64,000 nt of DNA, taken from an uncultured Pelagibacteraceae bacterium (GTDB lineage: Bacteria > Pseudomonadota > Alphaproteobacteria > Pelagibacterales > Pelagibacteraceae). A model generated the notes under the pieces. That model was not told the origin of the DNA. It saw only the letters and a list, made by a program, of their open reading frames with translations, and searched no databases. Made by a program: the position numbers and the translations under genes. Every line of letters begins with the position of its first letter. Position 1 is the first letter of the stretch. Shown here piece by piece: positions 1-7,784 of the stretch. The stretch covers positions 1 to 64,000 of the forward strand of contig CABZPD010000002.1 of the NCBI GenBank assembly GCA_902527415.1, in the 5' to 3' direction.

Positions 1-549
1 AATAGTAGCTAAAGTTGTGTAAGCAGTTCCTGATGAATTAGGATTTGCTACTTGGATTTCACCCTTATAAATAGGTTTTGTTAAGTCCATCCATGATTTT
101 GGAGCTGGAAGACCTTTTTTAGCCAAAAGATCTTTATTATATCCAAAACCTAGTGCACCAACATAAATCCCTACAGATTTATAGTCAGCATTTTTTGCTT
201 GGTTTTGTGCTGCTGGTAATAAATCATCAAAGTGTTTTGATTTATATTTTTCAGTTAAATTTTCCTGAGCAGCTGTTAAGTGTGGATCACCTGTTCCACC
301 AAACCAAACATCTCCTTTTGGATTAGACGCTTCTGCTTTAATTTTAGCAAAAGTTTCACCACTACTTGCTCTTGTCATTGCAACTTTTGTGCCTGTTTCT
401 TTTTCATAAGCTTGTTCAAGCATTTCACAAACATCAATTTCTACACTGCAATATAAAGTTAATTTTGCTGCAGAAGCTTTGTTTGTAAGACCAAACAATG
501 TTATTGAAAAAAGAAGGACAATAGATGCTATCTTGATTAGATTTTTCAT
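1..549 (-). CDS. Fe3+-type ABC transporter substrate-binding protein, 3' end cut by window
   Basis: The reverse strand reads from an ATG at 549 for 183 codons without a stop to the window edge. The N-terminus is a signal peptide (MKNLIK, a hydrophobic stretch, then SASAAK-like end 'KASAAK'). The mature part starts LTLYCSVEID and contains SSGETFAKIKAE, GDVWFGGTGDPH and a GFGYNKDLL segment. This is the layout of the FbpA/FutA/AfuA cluster, periplasmic receptors for ferric iron, which also includes some phosphonate and polyamine receptors. Partner permease and ATPase genes would lie beyond position 1. The iron assignment is family-level only; the ligand tyrosines lie outside the window. Confidence 0.8.
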   Translation of the reverse strand, partial: MKNLIKIASIVLLFSITLFGLTNKASAAKLTLYCSVEIDVCEMLEQAYEKETGTKVAMTRASSGETFAKIKAEASNPKGDVWFGGTGDPHLTAAQENLTEKYKSKHFDDLLPAAQNQAKNADYKSVGIYVGALGFGYNKDLLAKKGLPAPKSWMDLTKPIYKGEIQVANPNSSGTAYTTLATI

Positions 550-705
550 TATTTCCTCTCTCTAAAGTTATATTGTTCTGAAAGTTAATATGTTTTATTA
601 AAAATTGTTACTATTTTATTACAAAATTCACTTCTAGGTTTAAAATTTATTTTAGTTATTAAATTAAAAATATTGTATAATTTTTTTTTTAAGAGGGGGA
701 AGTCA

Positions 706-1557
706 TTGGAAATTGTAACTAAGATAGCGCCAATCATATTGGCTCTGATCATGTTAGGCTTAGGCCTAGGATTAAAAATAGAAGATTTTGGAAGAGTATT
801 CAAAGCGCCAAAAGATTTTATAGTTGGTTTTATTTCTCAATTAATAATTCTTCCAATTGTAGCATACATATTAATTTTAATTTTAAAAACACCACCTGAA
901 ATAGCAATAGGAGTTATGATCATAGCTGCTGCACCAGGAGGAGTAACCTCTAATGTAATGACCAAATTTGCTGATGGTGATGTTGCATTATCAATATCTT
1001 TAACAGCTGTTATTAGTTTATTAAGTATAATTACAGTTCCTTTAATTATATTTACTTCTGCAGACATGTTAGGGATAACAGAAGTTTCTCAAAATATTTC
1101 AATGACTGGAATAGCACTAAAAATGTTTTTAGTGGTAACAGTACCTGTAATGTTAGGAATGATTATTAGAAAATTTGCTGAAAATTTCATATCTTCTAAA
1201 GTTGAAATATTTAATAAACTTAACATAATTTTATTCGCTGTTTTTTTCGTAGCAGCTTTTTATTCAGAAAGAGAAAATATTCTAAGCTTTATAAAACAAG
1301 CTGGTTTAATTGCTTTAATATTAAATATATTGATGATGGTTATTGCATACTACATTGCAAAAGCTTTTGCTTCAGGTGTAAAACAAATGAAGTGTATTGC
1401 TTTAGAATGTGGATTGCAAAATGGCACGTTAGCGTTATTTGTCTCTACGCAAATATTTGGTACTGATATATTATATGCATTACCAACAGGTGCGTATGCA
1501 CTAATCATGTATATAACAGGATTTATTTTTATTTATTTTTTAAAAAAATCTAATTAA
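706..1557 (+). CDS. Bile acid:sodium symporter (BASS) family transporter
   Basis: An inner-membrane protein of about 283 residues with roughly nine hydrophobic segments. It carries motifs typical of the BASS family (AAAPGGVTSNVMTKFADGD near residues 80-100 and LECGLQNGTLAL near residue 240). The family takes up organic anions with sodium. I place the start at TTG 706, because AGAGGGGGA lies just upstream; an in-frame TTG at 673 has no ribosome-binding site and would add eleven Phe/Lys-rich residues. The 3' end overlaps the convergent regulator gene by 4 bp. The substrate is unknown; bile acids are not implied, and pantoate or 2-keto acids are known substrates of relatives. Confidence 0.85.
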   Translation: MEIVTKIAPIILALIMLGLGLGLKIEDFGRVFKAPKDFIVGFISQLIILPIVAYILILILKTPPEIAIGVMIIAAAPGGVTSNVMTKFADGDVALSISLTAVISLLSIITVPLIIFTSADMLGITEVSQNISMTGIALKMFLVVTVPVMLGMIIRKFAENFISSKVEIFNKLNIILFAVFFVAAFYSERENILSFIKQAGLIALILNILMMVIAYYIAKAFASGVKQMKCIALECGLQNGTLALFVSTQIFGTDILYALPTGAYALIMYITGFIFIYFLKKSN

Positions 1558-2513
1558 GGATTGATTATTCTTATTTGATTAAAGGTTTTATAAATAAAAT
1601 TACTTAAGCTAAGCATATTTTGGTTTATCATTTTACTTGTTTTTTGAAAGGCACTATCTTTAGCATCGAATGTAATTAATTTTTTTTCATTTATGTGAAG
1701 ATATTTTTTATTAATTAAATATTTTAGTTTTCTTACAACTGTTGGTCTTGGAATACCAGTTATCTCAGAAATCGACATGGCATTAACACCTCTTGAATCA
1801 GAACCCATAAGTGCTTTATGGTATGAACGTATATTTTTCTTTGGAGTAAATTCTTTATTCTTAACTGCATTAATAATGACCACCATTCCAATTGCTAAAT
1901 ATTCTAAATCTTTAATTTCATCCCTCCATCTCTTCATATAAATGAACCAGAATTTATTAAATTGGTACCAACAATAAGAGAAATTTTCTTTCATCGCAGA
2001 TATTATTTCATCAACTGAATAAACTTCAGTTGCAAGTTTTTCTTTTTTTAAAATTTTGTTAAATTCATGTAATATTGTTGCAATCTCTGTCAAAGTGTTG
2101 GTTGCTCTTGCCGAGTAGAGTGTATTTCTGACAATAAATATTTTCTTACCAACTCTTTTAATTGTTCCTTCATTCTCTAGTTCTAAAACTTTTCTCCTGA
2201 TACTCTCTTTGGGTACCCCAAGATCTTTTGAAATGTCTGAAATATTAATTTTACTAATCTCGATTGATTTATCTTTATAAAATGTGTCGTAATCAATTTT
2301 TACCCCATTTTGCCTGAAATATATAAGATCTTGATGTATCAAATATATAATGATTACGAACTTATCTATGTCTTTGTAATAATTGTAAGCTCTGACAAAC
2401 CAGTTGCTTGTTAAGGTAAAAAAAGAGGGTGCTAATGCGGCAAAATTATCTTGAATTATTTTATTGATTACCTTCTCATCAATATGTGCGGAAATACTAG
2501 GTAATGTATTCAT
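1554..2513 (-). CDS. Transcriptional regulator with two winged-helix domains
   Basis: A 319-residue protein with two helix-turn-helix units: residues about 88-128 (ISDISKDLGVPKESIRRKVLELENEG followed by a wing) and about 245-282 (SISEITGIPRPTVVRKLKYLINK). The first resembles GntR/MarR winged helices. The N-terminal 80 residues and the middle section (140-240, aromatic-rich) have no recognisable domain. The upstream 115-bp gap shared with the next gene holds a direct repeat CAACCC at 2557 and 2571, a possible operator. The regulated genes are unknown; the neighbouring transporter at 706 is one candidate. DNA-binding is a confident call, the regulon is not. Confidence 0.7.
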   Translation of the reverse strand: MNTLPSISAHIDEKVINKIIQDNFAALAPSFFTLTSNWFVRAYNYYKDIDKFVIIIYLIHQDLIYFRQNGVKIDYDTFYKDKSIEISKINISDISKDLGVPKESIRRKVLELENEGTIKRVGKKIFIVRNTLYSARATNTLTEIATILHEFNKILKKEKLATEVYSVDEIISAMKENFSYCWYQFNKFWFIYMKRWRDEIKDLEYLAIGMVVIINAVKNKEFTPKKNIRSYHKALMGSDSRGVNAMSISEITGIPRPTVVRKLKYLINKKYLHINEKKLITFDAKDSAFQKTSKMINQNMLSLSNFIYKTFNQIRIINP

Positions 2514-2629
2514 ATCTTTTAAAAAAACCCAATATGAACAAAAGTGAAATTAGAGTCAACCCATTTTGGACAACCCTAGTATGTAAAATTTAAACTAATA
2601 ATGATTAAAATTAACTTTATAAAACCAAT

Positions 2630-2827
2630 ATGAGTACAGAAAGCTTACATAGAACATCCGAAATTGTAGAGACCCCCTCTCAATATGTTGAAACTCCGAA
2701 AAGGGTTAATGTGGATGTTCTAAAGCAAAGGCTTTTAGAAGAAAAGAAGAAGGAAAAAGTTAAACGAACAATAATTTTATCATCTGTTATCGTTTCTTTG
2801 GGTGCTCTAACGATGTTAACTTATTAA
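2630..2827 (+). CDS. Small single-pass membrane protein (hypothetical)
   Basis: A 65-residue protein: polar N-terminal 45 residues ending in a very basic stretch (EEKKKEKVKR), then one hydrophobic helix (residues about 47-63) and a two-residue tail. This would be a C-tail-anchored inner-membrane protein with its N-terminus in the cytoplasm. There is no clear ribosome-binding site before the ATG. The last 12 bp overlap the 3' end of the convergent Ldh2-family gene. It resembles in size, layout and residue pattern the 69-residue product at 13803-14012. Function unknown. Confidence 0.55.
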   Translation: MSTESLHRTSEIVETPSQYVETPKRVNVDVLKQRLLEEKKKEKVKRTIILSSVIVSLGALTMLTY

Positions 2828-3820
2828 GGTTTCCAAATCTTTCTTTATTATATCCGGTATAGAAATTTCTTTTTTTGAGTTATTTTTATACCGGTTAAAT
2901 TTATTTTGTCCTGGATACATTATTTCCTTAACTCCTTTAATCTTAGGAAGTTTTTTTATTGTTATAATATTATCTTTAATTCGTTGGTTATAATTTTTTT
3001 GAAATAAATTTGCTTTAAAAGTTATAAATAAATGTCCAATATTTTGTGGGCCTGAAAAATCATCAAATGGATCTTTAACTCTTCCTGCGTGATTTCCTCC
3101 TGTTAAAACTCCACTTAATATATCTACCATCCAAGCAAGCCCCGAACCTCTAAAACCTGCAATTGGTAATTGAACTCCTGCTAATGCTTTTTTCGCATCT
3201 GTAGTTGGTTTGCCAAATTTATCTAAAGCAACTCCCGCAGGAATTGATTGATTGTTTCTTGCTGCAACTCTTATTTTTCCTCTATTAATCATTGAGATAG
3301 ATGTATCTAAAATAAATGGAATTTTAGAACCAGTAGGAGATCCAAAACAAATTGGATTTGTTCCAAACAACGTTTTTAATGCACCATGTGGAGCAACTGC
3401 TGGAGGAGCATTTGTATATATCATTGTAATTAAATTTTTTTTTACTGCTTGTTCAGCGTAATAGCCAGATAAACCATAGTGACCACTATTTTTAACAGCT
3501 ACCATTCCTATTCCAGTTTTTTGAGCATGTTTAATTGCAGTTTTAATTCCTAGATCAGCAGCAACAAAACCAATACTATTATTTGCATCAATGTGAGAAA
3601 TAGAAGAAGAAATTTTTTTAATTTTAATTTTTGGTTTTGGATTAATTACTTTTTTAGAAATTCGATCACAGTACATCTTAAGTCTAGATAAACCATGACC
3701 ATATGCACCAACTAATTCTGCGTTAATTAATGCATTAGTAGAAATTAAAGCATGATCTTTACTTAGACCAAATTTTTGGAATATTTTAATGACTTGTTTT
3801 TTTAAAACTGGGGTCTTCAT
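2816..3820 (-). CDS. Malate/L-lactate/sulfolactate (Ldh2) family dehydrogenase
   Basis: A 334-residue cytoplasmic NAD(P)-dependent 2-hydroxyacid oxidoreductase of the Ldh2/MDH2 family, which is unrelated to classical LDH. Family landmarks are YGHGLSRL near residue 40, KNSGHYGLSGYYAEQA near 125-140, and PICFGSPTG with FILDTS near 175-190. AGGGGATGAA precedes the ATG. It lies 16 bp behind the tauC-like permease in the same direction, so it is probably co-transcribed with the taurine transporter. The family includes malate, ureidoglycolate and (R)-sulfolactate (ComC/SlcC) dehydrogenases. The sulfonate context makes a sulfolactate-type substrate attractive but unproven. Confidence 0.75.
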   Translation of the reverse strand: MKTPVLKKQVIKIFQKFGLSKDHALISTNALINAELVGAYGHGLSRLKMYCDRISKKVINPKPKIKIKKISSSISHIDANNSIGFVAADLGIKTAIKHAQKTGIGMVAVKNSGHYGLSGYYAEQAVKKNLITMIYTNAPPAVAPHGALKTLFGTNPICFGSPTGSKIPFILDTSISMINRGKIRVAARNNQSIPAGVALDKFGKPTTDAKKALAGVQLPIAGFRGSGLAWMVDILSGVLTGGNHAGRVKDPFDDFSGPQNIGHLFITFKANLFQKNYNQRIKDNIITIKKLPKIKGVKEIMYPGQNKFNRYKNNSKKEISIPDIIKKDLETLIS

Positions 3821-3836
3821 TTCATCCCCTTAACAT

Positions 3837-5762
3837 TTATCCTTTTCCACGCCAAGGAATAGTTTTATCTATTATTTTTCTTAATGTAATATCAAATAAC
3901 AGACCAAGTAGTCCCATAATAAATATCGTTATCCAAATTACCTCATATTGGAAGTACTTTTTAGCAACGTTTTCAACAAAACCGATACCTGTTGTACCCG
4001 CTAAAAACTCTGCAGCAACAAGTGTTCCCCAACACATACCAACAGCAACTCTTATTCCTGTAAGAATTTCAGGAAGTGAATTTGGGAAAATTACATGTCT
4101 TAAAATTTGTTTTTTGGTAGCACCTAATGAGTGGGCAGCATGGATTTTTGAAAGCTGTGTTCCTGAAGCACCAGCTCTTGCAGAAATTATCATAATTGAT
4201 AAAGAGACCATAAATAATAAAAATACTTTTCCTGAGTTATCAATTCCAAGTACAGAAATAATCAAAGGTGCCCATGCAAGAGGAGGGACCGGTCTATAGA
4301 GTTCGATTAACGGATCAAAGAAACCTTTAGCAAATCTATTTAAACCCATAAACAGCCCTAAAGGTACACCAATGATGATACCAAAGATTAATCCTAAAAA
4401 TACTCTTAAAAAAGAATCCCAAATGTGTCCGTATGGAACGGGTACTTTAAATAATTTAAAATCACCTGTAACAACTTTTAAGACATTACTTTTAAAGTTT
4501 TCTTTAACAATTCCATCTTTTGTGTGCACTGGATACTCACCAGGTAATATATCTGCTATCCAATCTGGTAAAATAAAACCTATCATTTTACTCACGTCCA
4601 CCATCTCAATCCATAAAAGAGGAATATTTTTGTAGCCAACACTTGGTTTTGACATCAGGATAAATTTATTAAAAGTATCAGATGGTTTTGGTAGCCATCT
4701 TCCTGATCCTTGTTCTGAACATGTTGGTCCACTTGCAACTATTGTTCCAGCAGGGAATAAAAGAATATCTATTAATCTTAATCCACCTTGTTCTTTATTT
4801 TGTAATTCATCAAATTCAACAATTGCTGCCTGCATTTCATTTAATGCATTAGGGGGATAGATACTTGCAAACTCTATTCTTCTAGCAATTTTAACAATGT
4901 TCTTTGCATAATCAGATGCAATTTCCTGACTGTCATCTAAACCTTTTCTATAAGCTTTGATATCATCTTTAAGTTGTTTGATTGCATTTTTAAACTGTGG
5001 ATTATGATTTCTTACTTTAAAAAATTTATCGTTTATAATTTTAAGTTCAGCAGCTGCTGCAGCAAATTTTAAACCTCTATTCGTTTGTGGTGCAGTTGGT
5101 ATTTCTATTGTATTTTCTATAGAACCACTTCCAGAATCTATTGTTGTTATTCCCCAACCACCTTGTTCATTAATAAGCGTTTGCCTTTCACTTTTTTGAG
5201 CATCTGTTTCAAAAGGATAATCTTTCTTTTGGAAATTTAAGCTTAGAAGTTTTATTTCCTCAGTCATTTCGTTGATTTTAATTTTAGTTTCCATTTCCAT
5301 TAGCTCTTCACTAGTTAAGAAAGGAATTAATCTAGATGTTCTATCAATATAGCTTACTAGAATTGTTTTTTGTTGATCATTTAAATCTGGAGATCTATTT
5401 ATTTCGTTAGCAATTTTTTTAAGATTTTTATTTTCAATTTTTATAATTGAAGTACTTTTGAATTCTCTTTCTTCAATAGGAAATTGATATTTTAAACCTA
5501 ATAATGACTCGTTAATTTTTGCAACCTGACATAATTCATTCGCTGATTTTGGATAGAAACCTTTTGCAATATCCCATGAATAATAAAGCCATAACATTAG
5601 AATTGCACTCGTTCCAACTATTACCCAGTGGGTTCCACCTTTTGCTCTCTCTGGATTGCCAAAAACAGCATCAACTTTTTCAGTTCTAATTAATCTTCTC
5701 CCATAAAGAATACAGCCAATAACAGATACGATAATTAATATTGTTACAAATTGGGTTAACAT
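3837..5762 (-). CDS. tauC: Taurine/sulfonate ABC transporter permease with a large N-terminal extension
   Basis: A 641-residue inner-membrane permease. Residues 447-640 are a complete NitT/TauT-type transmembrane domain with the EAA loop around 543-575 (AHSLGATKKQILRHVIFPNSLPE spans it), which contacts the ATPase. Before it lie two extra helices (3-20 and 45-64) and a soluble stretch of about 380 residues (65-445) rich in Glu/Lys helices. Ordinary TauC/SsuC proteins are about 250-280 residues, so this one is more than twice the usual length. It overlaps the ATPase stop by one base. The gene symbol follows operon context; other sulfonates are possible substrates. Confidence 0.8.
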   Translation of the reverse strand: MLTQFVTILIIVSVIGCILYGRRLIRTEKVDAVFGNPERAKGGTHWVIVGTSAILMLWLYYSWDIAKGFYPKSANELCQVAKINESLLGLKYQFPIEEREFKSTSIIKIENKNLKKIANEINRSPDLNDQQKTILVSYIDRTSRLIPFLTSEELMEMETKIKINEMTEEIKLLSLNFQKKDYPFETDAQKSERQTLINEQGGWGITTIDSGSGSIENTIEIPTAPQTNRGLKFAAAAAELKIINDKFFKVRNHNPQFKNAIKQLKDDIKAYRKGLDDSQEIASDYAKNIVKIARRIEFASIYPPNALNEMQAAIVEFDELQNKEQGGLRLIDILLFPAGTIVASGPTCSEQGSGRWLPKPSDTFNKFILMSKPSVGYKNIPLLWIEMVDVSKMIGFILPDWIADILPGEYPVHTKDGIVKENFKSNVLKVVTGDFKLFKVPVPYGHIWDSFLRVFLGLIFGIIIGVPLGLFMGLNRFAKGFFDPLIELYRPVPPLAWAPLIISVLGIDNSGKVFLLFMVSLSIMIISARAGASGTQLSKIHAAHSLGATKKQILRHVIFPNSLPEILTGIRVAVGMCWGTLVAAEFLAGTTGIGFVENVAKKYFQYEVIWITIFIMGLLGLLFDITLRKIIDKTIPWRGKG

Positions 5763-6559
5763 TAATTATCTTTCCCCATTATTTCTTCTTCCATATTCCA
5801 AATCATGGATAAAATTTCTTCTCTTGTAGATGAAAATTCTTTATTTTTTTTAATTTCTCTTAAATCTTGTGTAAGACCCATTTCTGCAAATGGAAGATTG
5901 TACTCTTTATGTATACGCCCTGGTCTTGGTGCCATTACATACAATCTTTCTCCTAGTAACAATGCTTCTTCAACAGAGTGAGTAATTAAGATAATAGTTT
6001 TTCCTGTTTCTTTCCAAATCTTTAAAACTAAAGACTGCATCTTTTCTCTTGTTAATGCATCTAACGCACCTAAGGGTTCATCCATTAAAATCAAATCAGG
6101 ATCATTGATTAAACATCTTGCAAGCGCAACCCTTTGCTGCATACCACCTGATAATTGATAAGTTGGCGTGTTACCAAAACCTTTAAGTCCAACTATATCT
6201 AACCACTCATCAACTTTCTTAGCTGTAACTTCAGGATCTTCTTTTTTCATTCTGAGTCCGAAATTTACATTTTCAGCTACCGTTAACCATTCAAACAAAG
6301 CACCTTGTTGAAAAACCATTCCTCTTTCAACACCAGGTCCATCAATTTCATTATTGTTAAGCGTTATTTTTCCTGAAGTAGGTCTTAAAAATCCTGCAGT
6401 AATATTTAATAAAGTTGTTTTTCCACAACCTGAAGGACCAAGAACTGTAAGCAACTCTCCTTTTTTTAAAGTAAAGCTTACATCTTTTAAAGCATGAACT
6501 GTTTCTCCTTTAGGAGTTTTAAAAATCATGTTCAGATTTTGAGAAATCAGATCACTCAT
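5762..6559 (-). CDS. tauB: Taurine/sulfonate ABC transporter ATP-binding protein
   Basis: A 265-residue ATPase of the NitT/TauT class. Walker A GPSGCGKT is at 41-48, the Q-loop Gln at 84, the signature LSGGMQ at 136-141, Walker B LILMDEP at 156-162, and the switch His at 194. All catalytic elements are intact. It should energise the adjacent TauC-like permease on the cytoplasmic side. It sits downstream of the binding-protein gene, separated by an 86-bp gap that contains an intrinsic terminator-like hairpin, so it is probably expressed at a lower level than the receptor. Confidence 0.9.
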   Translation of the reverse strand: MSDLISQNLNMIFKTPKGETVHALKDVSFTLKKGELLTVLGPSGCGKTTLLNITAGFLRPTSGKITLNNNEIDGPGVERGMVFQQGALFEWLTVAENVNFGLRMKKEDPEVTAKKVDEWLDIVGLKGFGNTPTYQLSGGMQQRVALARCLINDPDLILMDEPLGALDALTREKMQSLVLKIWKETGKTIILITHSVEEALLLGERLYVMAPRPGRIHKEYNLPFAEMGLTQDLREIKKNKEFSSTREEILSMIWNMEEEIMGKDN

Positions 6560-6584
6560 AAGTGCCTTATATTAGAAATTTTAT

Positions 6585-6623
6585 AAAAAAAATAGGCACC
6601 AATCATAAAATCAGTGCCTATTT
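6585..6623 (-). terminator. Terminator-like hairpin between tauA and tauB
   Basis: On the minus strand an inverted repeat, AAATAGGCAC pairing with GTGCCTATTT (+ strand 6590-6599 and 6614-6623), is followed directly by a run of Ts (As at 6585-6592 on the + strand). It is 23 bp after the tauA stop and 26 bp before the tauB start. Because tauB and tauC have no obvious promoter of their own here, I read it as a leaky terminator or mRNA-stabilising structure that favours binding-protein transcript. Confidence 0.8.
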
Positions 6624-6645
6624 AAAAACTTTTAAACCCTTAAAA

Positions 6646-7587
6646 TTATAAAGGTAAGAAACTTGTATCTACAGCTCCTCCTGGAGTTCCCATTCCTTTT
6701 AGGAAACCATCAAGATTACCACTTTCCATAGATTGTTTAGTTTCTTCTGGAGTTAAGAATTTGAAACCACTTAAAGTGTCTTTCATATCTGCAACTGTCA
6801 TTTCAGAAGCTTTCGCCATAGCATTCATATCAGCTTTACCAGCTTTATATCTAGCATTAGCTTCATGAGTAACTTCGATGAAAGTTCTTAACATACCTGG
6901 GTTTTCTTTCATGAATTTATCTGTAACAGAAGTGATATCTATACCTAAGATACCAGCCGCTCTAGCTTCATCTACAGTTAAAAGTCTTGATCCAACTGCA
7001 GTTGCTGCTTTAATAGAGTTACCACCAAATAAACATGCCATTACAACATCACCGCTTACTAATGCAGCAGCACCTTCTTCTGGGTCCATTTGAATAATGT
7101 CCATTTTACTTCTGTCAGCACCAACAACTTTCATACTTTCATCAAAAACGTATTCAGCCATTGTTCCTAGTGGAACAGCAACTTTTTTACCTTCTAATTC
7201 AGTAGCGTTTGCTTTTGTAATTCCAGATGCATTAGATGTAACACATGTAGTTCCACCCATTCCGTATTCCATAGCAATATCAACTAATTTGATAGGTGCA
7301 TTAGATTTTACAGCATTGATAAAAGGTACTAATCCTTGAGAGTAAGAAATATCAATATCTCCTGCTAACATTGCATCAGTCATTGCTCCACCATTAGTGA
7401 AATTTGTCCATTTAACTGGAACACCAAGAGCTTTAGCAAAATTCTTTTTCTGCATGTCTTCTAAATTTGGGCTTGGCCATTCTAGAAAGTATGCAACTCT
7501 AACTTCATTTGCAGCTGAATTAGCAACTGAAATTGATAGGTTAAGTGCGAATATAGATCCTAGAATAAAACTTAATATTTTTTTCAT
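6646..7587 (-). CDS. tauA: Taurine/sulfonate ABC transporter periplasmic binding protein
   Basis: A 313-residue secreted receptor of the NMT1/TauA family. The signal peptide is residues 1-26 (MKKILS, hydrophobic core, then NSAANEVRV). The mature protein starts with the characteristic VAYFLEWPSPN and contains GAMTDAMLAGDIDIS and an ATELEGKKVAVPLGTMAEY segment. It is first in the minus-strand operon and diverges from the aminotransferase gene across a 197-bp intergenic region. Context (aminotransferase plus alanine dehydrogenase) supports taurine, although related receptors bind other sulfonates or amines. Confidence 0.85.
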   Translation of the reverse strand: MKKILSFILGSIFALNLSISVANSAANEVRVAYFLEWPSPNLEDMQKKNFAKALGVPVKWTNFTNGGAMTDAMLAGDIDISYSQGLVPFINAVKSNAPIKLVDIAMEYGMGGTTCVTSNASGITKANATELEGKKVAVPLGTMAEYVFDESMKVVGADRSKMDIIQMDPEEGAAALVSGDVVMACLFGGNSIKAATAVGSRLLTVDEARAAGILGIDITSVTDKFMKENPGMLRTFIEVTHEANARYKAGKADMNAMAKASEMTVADMKDTLSGFKFLTPEETKQSMESGNLDGFLKGMGTPGGAVDTSFLPL

Positions 7588-7690
7588 TTATTCCCCTATG
7601 TTTAATTAATTAAATTACCTCATTTAAATTCAATTTCAGAGGGATGTAAAACAAAAAAAAATAATTCAATTCAAGGTTGTATAGTTATAA

Positions 7691-7704
7691 TACCAAATAT
7701 GGTA
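7691..7704. promoter_or_regulatory. Palindromic operator candidate between divergent tauA and aminotransferase genes
   Basis: TACCAAATATGGTA is a perfect inverted repeat (TACCA, 4-bp centre, TGGTA) inside the 197-bp divergent intergenic region 7588-7784. The TGGT/ACCA arms resemble sites of GntR-type repressors, a group that includes taurine regulators. No such regulator gene is adjacent. The rest of the intergenic region is AT-rich with no other clear structure. Confidence 0.4.
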
Positions 7705-7784
7705 GACAAAATATTTCTAGCAATGAAAATGATTTAGTCTAATAGTTAGAAAATTAATAACACTTTTTATAGAAAGAAATTTTT

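Noticed and set aside
673-705. TTG at 673 as start of the BASS transporter
   Set aside because: It has no ribosome-binding site and adds a Phe/Lys-rich stretch. TTG at 706 has AGAGGGGGA at the right distance.
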